Assembly: GCA_002887195.1 (NCBI GenBank)
Contig: PJAB01000568.1
Span: 1-23,694, forward strand
Source of the DNA: Chrysochromulina parva
Taxonomy: Eukaryota; Haptophyta; Prymnesiales; Chrysochromulinaceae
Length of the DNA: 23,694 nt
Direction: 5' to 3'
A model generated the notes under the pieces. That model saw only the letters and a program-made list of their open reading frames with translations, was not told where the DNA came from and searched no databases. Of this stretch, positions 18,334 through 23,694 are shown piece after piece (the first letter of the stretch is position 1; each line of letters opens with the position of its first letter). The translations under genes were made by a program, and so were the position numbers.

Positions 18334-19062
18334 GCGGCGGCAGTGGTGGCGAAGGCAAGCGCACCAAGGCAAGCGCATGGCGGACCCCGTTTTGAGAGAA
18401 CAGGCTGCTCGTGGCAATCCCTCGGCGCCGAAAGGGCGGCTGGGTCCACTGTGGGCGCGCTCGGCGTGCTCGCGGCGGGCGCATTGTATGAGCAGCAGCA
18501 GCAGCAGCAGCAGCAGCACCGCCATCAGCAGCATCAGCAGCACCAGCAGCACCAGCAGCACCAGCAGCACCAGCAGCACCAGCAGCACCAGCAGCACCAG
18601 CAGCACCAGCAGCACCAGCTCAGCGGCGGCGGCGGCAGCCCGGCTTCTCAGGTCGACCGTGAGCGATCTGTCTTCCCACTGGCGAATGTGACACGTGTCA
18701 TGGGTCAGAATCTGCCCGCGGGCACGAAGATCTCCAAGGAGGCCAAGGAGGCCATGTGCGAGATGGCCGTTGAGCTCACGGCCTTTGTCTCGATGGAGGC
18801 AGCCATGCTCGCCGCGCACGAGTCCTCGCGCTCGATCTCGGCCGAGTGCCTCCTCGATGCCTTCAAGAGGCTCGACCTCGGGAGCTTCGCGCCGCCGCTC
18901 CAGATGTGGTTGGTAGGGCGCGCCGTGAAGGCTGAGCCCCAGATGATGCCTGATGCGGCGGCCAACTACACGGCGTCCGCGGTGGCCGATCTGCTCTTTA
19001 CCGAAGTGGAGGATGACGTGAATCAGAACGTCTATCATGACGCGGCCCCTGCCATGGGCTGA
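16426..19062 (+). CDS. U-box/RING-like + NF-YC + NF-YB histone-fold fusion
   Basis: The join 16426-17283 plus 17380-19062 gives 846 residues; the start has a strong context (GCCATGG). Residues about 24-83 are U-box/RING-like (EPVTLACGHNF, HQCPGCGALV), keeping CGH and CPxC but not all zinc ligands. Residues about 223-301 match the NF-YC histone fold: LPISLTKRVMKQD, RMVSAEAVDL and ELFI. The fold finishes across the splice with GKRVTVDLRDLQ joined to NAVSSTSKLDFLYEF, like the FDFL end of NF-YC. Residues about 718-802 match the NF-YB fold: FPLANVTRVM, GTKISKEAKEAM, then SRSISAECLLDAF and SFAPPLQMWL. A linker of about 415 residues holds Ala, Gly/Arg and His/Gln repeats. NF-YB and NF-YC normally are separate proteins that dimerise, recruit NF-YA and bind CCAAT. 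NC2 or POLE3/4-type pairs are a less likely alternative. Two separate genes (second ATG 17356) would split the NF-YC fold. Confidence 0.85.
17284..17379 (+). other. Intron of the NF-Y fusion gene (96 nt, phase 0)
   Basis: The donor is CTGCAG|GTGGGC and the acceptor is GCTTCAG|AATGCG. Splicing joins the two halves of the NF-YC fold exactly. Unspliced, the first frame stops after two more codons. The GTGGGC donor is non-consensus at position +4, and most of the intron is a 10-bp-type repeat. Confidence 0.82.
17289..17354 (+). repeat. CTGAGTGCCT-type tandem repeat in the intron
   Basis: About six units of 10-12 bp: CTGAGTGCCC, CTGAGTGCTT, CTGAGCGCCT, CTGAGTGCCT, then CTCTGAGTGCCT twice. The core CCTCTGAG is shared with the repeat array in the intron at 11495. 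Confidence 0.88.
18002..18104 (+). repeat. Nested tandem repeat in the fusion gene linker
   Basis: A 25-bp sequence that begins GCCCGACTTG and ends CCGAGAGGG occurs at 18002-18026 and 18080-18104. Between the copies are four 12-bp units of the form CGCTCGGGACGG (with one-base changes) plus a half unit. In protein they give repeated Ala-Arg-Asp-Gly / Ala-Arg-Gly-Gly blocks between two PTWEGREG motifs. Confidence 0.9.
18301..18330 (+). repeat. GCG trinucleotide repeat encoding poly-Ala
   Basis: Ten uninterrupted GCG-type triplets lie in the linker of the NF-Y fusion gene and encode poly-Ala, with further Ala codons on both sides. Confidence 0.92.
18493..18618 (+). repeat. CAG run followed by CACCAGCAG 9-mer array
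   Basis: Eight CAG codons are followed by CAC-CGC, two CATCAGCAG and eight exact CACCAGCAG units, encoding poly-Gln then about ten His-Gln-Gln repeats. Gln-rich segments are typical activation regions in NF-YA and NF-YC, so a role in transactivation is possible, but the repeat is also a hotspot for slippage. Confidence 0.95.
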
Positions 19063-19517
19063 GGTCGCCGAGGAACGCGCCTCAACCAATGCACGAGGGG
19101 AGGCACAGGTCAGGCGAGAGGTAATGCGCCCTCCTCTGAGCATGAACGTTTCTCGTGGATGCCGATGGGGGGGGGACCGCGACTGCCGCACCACGGAACG
19201 TAACGCGCAGGGGAGTGCCGTATCATATGTATACGTGTTCGGACGCCCACGCCAGACGCGCGCGGCACCACCGGAGTGTTGACGAGACCACAGCACCGCG
19301 CACGACAGTGGCGCGGTAACCGCGGTGCGGCGTGCAGTGTGGCCCGCGGCCGTCACCGGACACCGCCCGCCGGGCGATCGCACCGAACCCATTGCGTTAC
19401 CGTCGCTTATTATTGCGATGTAGAGCCGACAGCCCGGTGAGCGGTGTACCGCACGCGCGGTGTCGGTATGCGTATGGAAAAGAGTCAGACGCTCCAACCC
19501 TAACTCTAACCCTATCC
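19063..19517. other. Convergent intergenic region with GCGGT motifs
   Basis: These 455 bp between convergent genes hold no recognisable gene. They contain several copies of (C)GCGGT/ACCGC(G) in inverted arrangements: CGCGGT-A-ACCGCG at 19312-19324, then GCGGT, ACCGC and GCGGT at 19441-19461. The tract ends in a telomere-like motif. A single CCAAT lies at 19086-19090. Confidence 0.5.
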
Positions 19518-19525
19518 CTAACCAT
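19496..19525. repeat. Interstitial telomere-like CCCTAA tract
   Basis: Five consecutive hexamers read AACCCT, AACTCT, AACCCT, ATCCCT, AACCAT: two perfect and three with one change from the CCCTAA telomere unit. The tract overlaps the stop codon (19518-19520) of the minus-strand membrane-protein gene. Confidence 0.75.
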
Positions 19526-20303
19526 AAAGGCGTACAATAAGAGCAACAGAAACAGCCAAAGCCATCGCACGTAGACCGGGCGCAGCTCTCACCGTCAGGC
19601 TTCGGGAGGATGTTGGAGCCAGACCAGACGTCATGGTACCCCACGCCCTTCTGATCGCCTCGTTCGTAGTATTGTACGCCTTATCGAGGGCGTCTTTCGA
19701 TGTCTCGATCGACTCGTCCGCGGCCTTGCGAATCTGCTCGAGAGCGCGGCCGTCCCTTTCAGCGCGTTCGATCTGTTCGAAAACGGCACTCGTCATGTTG
19801 GCAATGTCTTCTGCGGCTCTGGTCGAGGACCTTTTTATATCCTCCAGCTTGCTGCAGAAGGCCCCGGACGCGACCGCGAGGGTGCCAGCGAGCGGAAGCC
19901 CCTGCTTGAGGATGCTGAGGAGCTGCCCACGGGCTCCAAGGCTTTGGAGTGTCGCGAAGAGAGATTCCTTCTCTACATTGGGAAAGGTCGCTTGCCAGGC
20001 GGCTGCAGCGCTCTCAGCTTCGACGCCACCCTCGGCGAACCCGAAAGCGGGAATGATGGCAGCAACGGCAGCGAGCAGTGCGGTACCACTGAGCGCCACG
20101 CCTGCCATTTCATACAGGCACACTGGTGGAACGGTGAACTTGAAATCGAGTTCCATCATCATGAGTTCATCCTCGAATTCCGTCTGGCTTGATTTGATGC
20201 AGGCATACACGACGGCCGATGCGCATGCGATGCCCAGGAGCGTGACCCACAGTGCCGATGGTTGATTCCTCGTTGGCCGAGCGAGAAGAGGTTCCGATAA
20301 CAT
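19518..20303 (-). CDS. Hypothetical multi-pass membrane protein
   Basis: I do not recognise this 261-residue protein. I chose the ATG at 20303 (MLSEPLLARPTRNQPSALW); the frame is open further upstream but without a better start. Hydrophobic segments are WVTLLGIACASAVVYACI near residue 20, a longer one near residues 66-88 (GVALSGTALLAAVAAIIPAF), a weaker one near LPLAGTLAVASGAFC, and a C-terminal one (LRAMALAVSVALIVRLYG). A charged helical region between about residues 155 and 215 (EDIANMTSAVFEQIERAERDG, ADESIETSKDALDKAY) looks like a coiled coil. The C-terminal helix followed by stop would suit a tail-anchored topology. The last codons and stop lie in a telomere-like tract. Confidence 0.65.
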   Translation of the reverse strand: MLSEPLLARPTRNQPSALWVTLLGIACASAVVYACIKSSQTEFEDELMMMELDFKFTVPPVCLYEMAGVALSGTALLAAVAAIIPAFGFAEGGVEAESAAAAWQATFPNVEKESLFATLQSLGARGQLLSILKQGLPLAGTLAVASGAFCSKLEDIKRSSTRAAEDIANMTSAVFEQIERAERDGRALEQIRKAADESIETSKDALDKAYNTTNEAIRRAWGTMTSGLAPTSSRSLTVRAAPGLRAMALAVSVALIVRLYG

Positions 20304-20379
20304 CAAAGGACGTGCCCGCTCCGCACACGCACGCACCCCTGTGCAGGGGTAGCAGGGCCTGGGGAGCATGTTTCGCCCG

Positions 20380-20399
20380 TCAAGTCAAGTCAAGTCAAG
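20380..20399. repeat. TCAAG tandem pentamer (4 copies)
   Basis: Four perfect tandem copies of TCAAG lie about 80 bp upstream of the chosen start of the minus-strand membrane-protein gene. Confidence 0.92.
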
Positions 20400-20509
20400 G
20401 ACCACCACATTGGATGCTGTCCGATTTTGTGAAACTGCGGAGACCATTTACTAGTAGGCTTTCGCCGGTGCACCGCGTCTACGACTAGTACGATATACCG
20501 ATACGCAGA

Positions 20510-20524
20510 CCGGTACGATACCGG
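20510..20524. repeat. CCGGTA/TACCGG inverted repeat
   Basis: A perfect 6-bp inverted repeat with a 3-base centre, preceded by related GATATACCGATAC sequence. This could be a site for a dimeric regulator in the promoter region of the minus-strand gene downstream; it may also be chance. Confidence 0.6.
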
Positions 20525-20576
20525 TATTGCATACTCTAGGGCCCCGTTCCGTCGCCGTTCCGGCGGGTTCCATCTT

Positions 20577-20595
20577 CCAATCCAATTGTTCCAAT
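20577..20595 (+). promoter_or_regulatory. Cluster of three CCAAT motifs
   Basis: CCAAT occurs at 20577-20581, 20582-20586 and 20591-20595, three copies in 19 bp on the same strand. The cluster is 274 bp upstream of the membrane-protein gene start (read on the other strand as ATTGG). The copies are too close to be occupied together by three NF-Y trimers. Confidence 0.45.
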
Positions 20596-20724
20596 CGCGC
20601 CAAACGCGAACCGCCCCCGCCCCCCGGTGCAGCATACGGCTCCTGGGGTCAACGCCGACCGATGGTCGCCCGCGCCCTCGTTAGGTACGGTCCGGTGAGA
20701 CAAGAGACAAGGACTTTTCTACGA

Positions 20725-21395
20725 CTACGATGCAGTGCCTGGGTCGAATACAGACCGAACCGTGACCGTCTCCTCCTCGTCGTCATCGTCACCCATGGTG
20801 GCGGCGGCATTGGTGGCTCTCTTCTTGCGCTTCTTTTTACGATCCGCGCGGCTCGGCTCCGCCGCTGCATCCGCACGCTCCGCCGCCGTCTCCACCTCTG
20901 CCTCTGCCTCTGCCTCCGCTGGCTCCGCTGCCTCCGCACCATTCTGCGCCGCCGGCACTAATGGCACTGATGCCTCTGCCACTGCCTCCGCACCATCCGT
21001 CGCCGCCGGCACTGATGGCGGCGGCGGCGCTGATGGCGGCGGCGCTGACGGCGGCGGCGGCACACCGAGAGGCACGAGTGTCAGGGGAGGAAGGGCCATG
21101 GCGCCGAGGGTACGGCGCGCCTTGCGCCCAGTGCGCCGGAGTGTCTCCGCTGCCGCCGCGAGCCGCGCCGCGTGCTGTGCCAGCACCTCCTCGAGCGCAA
21201 TCAAGCGCTCAGGGACGAGCGCCGCCGCGTGGCGGATGGCTTCGAGGAGGCGCGCAGGGGCGACCGGCAGGCCGCCTGGCTTGTGGAGCGCGCAGAGCTC
21301 CTGATGCTGGTTGAGCACCACCGTCAGCCTTCCTTCGAGCACCAGCTCCTCGCGATCGGACGGATCCACTACGGATAGCATCTCCGCCGACGCGC

Positions 21396-21437
<42 letters not shown>

Positions 21438-22074
21438 TGCCGCCGCCGCTTCCGCCGCGGAAGAAGCCGAGGCTGACTGCAACAGGCGTGTGGTGGAAGA
21501 CGAGCGGCGTCGGCTCGCCTTGATCCATCGAGAGCACCGATGCACTCGCCTCGTCACCCACGCCGCTCACCGAAACGGGTGGCAGGCGCAGGTGGCGCAG
21601 TGCCACGAGCGCCGCAAAGGTGGCGGCGTCTGTCAGGTTGCCGCGGTCGTCGATCACAGTCACATCGGTGCGCACCGACCATACGTGCTTGCTCGCGACG
21701 ACGCACAGCGACTCAACGTCGATTGCCTGGCTCATGCGCAGCGCGCGGTCGAGGAGCCTCGACATCTCGACTGCTGCCTCGGGCGGCCGCCCTGCCTCGA
21801 AGGCGGGTGAGGCCATCGGCGAGAACTCGACGAAGAACTGAAGCACGCCTTCAGCCGGCCGGTCGGGATACGGCTCCACCAACTCAGCAGTCGCGACAGC
21901 AAGCACCTGCGTTGCACCCAGCTTCACCTGCACACTTCCTGCCACGGAACCGAGCGCCACCAGAAGAGGGCGCGCCTCGAGCGGCCGCCGGCCGTCGACA
22001 CGCAAGCCGGAGGCGAGCGCGTTCGTGATGAATCGGGACTCTGAGGTCGATATGAGCGGCGGCGCGTGCTGCAT
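20725..22074 (-). CDS. EXOSC9: Exosome complex component EXOSC9/Rrp45
   Basis: A subunit of the RNase PH-type ring of the eukaryotic RNA exosome, which processes and degrades RNA in nucleus and cytoplasm; this subunit is not itself catalytic. The 449-residue protein starts at the first ATG (MQHAPPLIST). The RNase PH fold spans about residues 10-290: SESRFITNALASGLRVDGR, then EGVLQFFVEFSPMASPAFE, IDVESLCVVASKHVW and VIDDRGNLTDAATFAALVAL. It continues with PLVFHHTPVAVSLGFF and VVDPSDREE. These match human EXOSC9 closely, including the AxPAFExGR and SLCVVA motifs. A Gly/Ser insertion of about 23 residues (21393-21458) separates SLGFF from VVDP. The C-terminal third is Pro/Ala/Glu-rich, with a basic RKKKRKKR stretch that could be a nuclear signal, and an acidic end (GDDDDEEE). 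Confidence 0.95.
21393..21458 (-). repeat. GCC/GGC repeat encoding a Gly-rich insertion
   Basis: A run of almost pure GCC/GCT triplets on the plus strand encodes about 20 Gly with a few Ser in EXOSC9. It falls in a surface loop of the RNase PH fold, where length change should be tolerated. Confidence 0.92.
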
Positions 22075-22310
22075 TTGTTCCGCTCTCGTGGCAAGTGTTC
22101 CCGTGGCCGCACCCTGCAACGCATATTTGGAAAGTGTGTGGAATCAGATGCACCATGATGCACATGCAGACGTCCCAGCGAAATGCCAAAAGTGAGTCAC
22201 CCTTACGCCCACGAAGGCGCGTCGTCGACCGCCCTGAATTGTAAGGACGGATCGCGAACCGCCCTTTGACGCTTGAGCGCTACGCGTTTCGAGGCGAGCC
22301 GGGCTCGACG
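22075..22310. promoter_or_regulatory. Shared divergent promoter region
   Basis: These 236 bp lie between the EXOSC9 start and the start of the methyltransferase-like gene. No TATA or CCAAT box is evident. A frame is open upstream of the right-hand gene but has no ATG before 22311. Confidence 0.4.
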
Positions 22311-23189
22311 ATGCAACAGCGCAGCATCGTCGTGCTCATCGTGGCGACGGCACTACCAGCGCCGGTGCGTCCCGAGCCCTTCTGGCAGAGGTGGCAAGAC
22401 TCGGTGATCGAGCGGCTGGGTGTGAACTACTCTTCGTATGTTGCAGCCCAGGTGCACAAGTTTGATCGGAAAGTGGTCATGAATCCGGAAGGTTCGCTGG
22501 ACACGGACGCCCAATCCAAAAAAACCACGAGTGAACACGCAGGCAAGTTTGGCAACCTGCTTCGCGGCGGCGTCAGCAAGGAGTCCATGAAACAGATCGC
22601 AGACTACATACGAGCGCATGTGCCACTCAGCAAAAAATTTGCCCTTTGCCATGGAGTCAATCACGGATTTGAGGTTCAAGCTTTCCGGGACGAGTTCCCG
22701 GGAGTTGAAGTGTTGGGCACGGAGCTCGCACCTATGACCGCCAAGATGAGCCAATGGACCATTAACTGGGACTTCCACGTTGTGAAGCCCGAGTGGCGAC
22801 ACAACGCAGACTTTGTCTACTCAAATGCGCTCGACCACTCACCAAATCCAAAGCTTGCTGTCACGCAGTGGATGCGAGAGGTGGCGTCGCACGGTGTGCT
22901 CATCCTCGAATGGTCTGAGCATTTTTCAGGCAGTGGTCGTACATCGGTCACCGATGTGTTCGGCACGACGTTCGCCGGCCTCATCAAGATGGTGACAACG
23001 GCCGCCGCCGAAGCGGTGGCCAATGCGCCTCGCGCAACGGGCGGCCTTCCGCCCTTCGCCGTGGTCGATAGATTCAACAACTCGGAGACAGTCAATGTGT
23101 TGCATGCCAAAGGGGTCGCCAAACGAGCGGCATACCGAGAGTGGTTTGTCGTTAGGAATACGCCAAGAAGCACGTCGAGCGGCGCGTGA
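22311..23189 (+). CDS. Secretory methyltransferase-like protein
   Basis: A 292-residue protein starting with a short hydrophobic signal or anchor (MQQRSIVVLIVATALPAPVR), so it probably enters the secretory pathway. Residues about 105-200 resemble a class I S-adenosylmethionine-dependent methyltransferase fold. A strand and glycine turn in KFALCHGVNHGFEV (motif I position) is followed by VEVLGTELAP with an acidic residue at the end of strand 2. ADFVYSNALDHSPNPKLAV is at motif IV, and a strand GVLILEWSEHF follows. The GxGxG loop is altered (CHGVNHG), so SAM binding is not assured. The N-terminal domain (about 25-100) is polar, with a possible glycosylation site at NYSS. The substrate is unknown. 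The 'SNALDHS' type of motif occurs in uncharacterised methyltransferase-like proteins of algae and some viruses. Confidence 0.7.
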   Translation: MQQRSIVVLIVATALPAPVRPEPFWQRWQDSVIERLGVNYSSYVAAQVHKFDRKVVMNPEGSLDTDAQSKKTTSEHAGKFGNLLRGGVSKESMKQIADYIRAHVPLSKKFALCHGVNHGFEVQAFRDEFPGVEVLGTELAPMTAKMSQWTINWDFHVVKPEWRHNADFVYSNALDHSPNPKLAVTQWMREVASHGVLILEWSEHFSGSGRTSVTDVFGTTFAGLIKMVTTAAAEAVANAPRATGGLPPFAVVDRFNNSETVNVLHAKGVAKRAAYREWFVVRNTPRSTSSGA

Positions 23190-23296
23190 GGAGTTCTCTC
23201 AGATACTGAGTTGGTGATGTTGATGTGCGCCGCACTGCCTTCGAGCTCTTTGTGTCTTCGACTTGAGCGGTTTGGTGAATTCAGGTAAAACTGACG

Positions 23297-23327
23297 TACA
23301 ACGCGGTACTGGTATCGTTGCGTTGTA
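23297..23327. repeat. Inverted repeat TACAACGC/GCGTTGTA
   Basis: A perfect 8-bp stem with a 15-base loop, about 110 bp beyond the stop of the methyltransferase-like gene. It may form an RNA hairpin in the 3' UTR. Confidence 0.7.
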
Positions 23328-23464
23328 TGTTCGCGATCCCGGCCCTTTGATCTTGCTCGAGTTCTGAGTTAGTTCTCGGGAGACGCGCTCGGGGAAGTCG
23401 AGAGGTGCGCAGGTGCCATCGGAGGGCAAGGAGGTCACCAGGCGGTCTGGCGTTGGCCGCGTCT

Positions 23465-23480
23465 TAAGTAAGTAAGTAAG
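23465..23480. repeat. TAAG tandem tetramer (4 copies)
   Basis: Four perfect TAAG units followed by TAAC. This is a microsatellite of no evident function. Confidence 0.9.
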
Positions 23481-23694
23481 TAACTCATGCCTATCGGCAG
23501 CGTACACGTGGCGAGAGGGATACCCCCAGGCATACTAAGCGTGTACGGTGGTATTGGTCAACAGCCAAGTGCCAGGACTTAACACTGATGAAAGCCATCA
23601 GGGGCCGGGACGCTCGACCTCGAGGAACCTTTCGACCTCAGCTGAAAACCACGGTTCCGATCTCTCTAGTGAGATATCGAAGCGCGGCTCTCTC

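Larger units (their letters stand above)
20304..20724. other. Intergenic region with CCAAT cluster and short repeats
   Basis: These 421 bp separate two minus-strand genes and hold the promoter of the membrane-protein gene and the 3' UTR of EXOSC9. They contain four TCAAG repeats, an inverted repeat CCGGTA-CGA-TACCGG and three CCAAT motifs, each listed below. No gene is seen. Confidence 0.55.
23190..23694. other. Gene-free right edge
   Basis: No gene is recognised in these 505 bp. They contain a hairpin (23297-23327), four TAAG repeats and a single ATTGG (23553-23557, within TATTGGTCAA). The first part should be the 3' UTR of the methyltransferase-like gene. A minus-strand frame at 23199-23507 has no recognisable features. 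Confidence 0.5.

Noticed and set aside
17347..19062. Independent NF-YB gene starting at ATG 17356
   Set aside because: It would begin within the proposed intron and carry the end of the NF-YC fold, while the upstream gene would lack it. Kept as the main alternative to the fusion, not as the preferred model.
18112..19644. 510-residue minus-strand frame opposite the NF-Y fusion
   Set aside because: It contains a long poly-Leu/Val run that is only the antisense of the HQQ repeat; no family resemblance.
1..23694. tRNA, rRNA, transposase or prophage genes
   Set aside because: None seen on reading both strands: no convincing T-loop plus anticodon arrangement, no transposase or reverse transcriptase motifs.

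Overview
The window is nuclear DNA from a unicellular eukaryote. It is GC-rich and gene-dense, with few short spliceosomal introns (three are supported: 121, 152 and 96 nt, all phase 0), typical eukaryotic proteins (EMC6, EXOSC9/Rrp45, NF-Y histone folds, a PDI, a cathepsin B) and no bacterial operon or ribosome-binding-site logic. One protein (9009-9782) starts with a signal peptide followed by an Arg/Ser/Pro-rich stretch, as in plastid-targeted proteins of secondary-plastid algae. With the high GC, GCC/GGC-rich low complexity and a CCCTAA-like tract, a haptophyte or similar marine alga is my best guess. That is inference, not proof.

Layout. 1-526: a dense array of CTCGACAG octamers and a palindrome, no gene. 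527-2116 (-) and 2355-3089 (+): a divergent pair of unrecognised proteins, one coiled-coil and one with a basic tail. 3508-8764 (-): three genes in a row on the minus strand for membrane or secretory proteins: a VTT/DedA-family membrane protein, a P5-like protein disulfide isomerase and a cathepsin B-like protease. 9009-9782 (+): a probable plastid membrane protein. 9946-10399 (-): EMC6, completed by an 18-nt last exon. 10670-15162 (+): a 1446-residue C2 plus coiled-coil protein with one intron. 15637-16263 (-): a small unrecognised proline-rich protein. 16426-19062 (+): a spliced gene joining a U-box/RING-like domain, an NF-YC-type histone fold, a long low-complexity linker and an NF-YB-type histone fold. 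19518-20303 (-): an unrecognised membrane protein. 20725-22074 (-): exosome subunit EXOSC9/Rrp45. 22311-23189 (+): a secreted or lumenal methyltransferase-like protein. 23190-23694: no gene.

The most notable item is the NF-YC/NF-YB fusion. In known eukaryotes these two subunits are separate proteins that pair through their histone folds and then bind NF-YA and CCAAT DNA. Here the last part of the NF-YC fold and the whole NF-YB fold lie in one uninterrupted reading frame. The shared promoter upstream contains two CCAAT boxes, which raises the possibility of self-regulation. A second theme is that two introns in unrelated genes begin with the same kind of 10-bp tandem repeat built around CCTCTGAG, and one of them is flanked by an 8-nt direct repeat, suggesting a common origin by duplication or insertion. 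Five head-to-head gene pairs share spacers of only 162-270 bp, so bidirectional promoters are the rule here.
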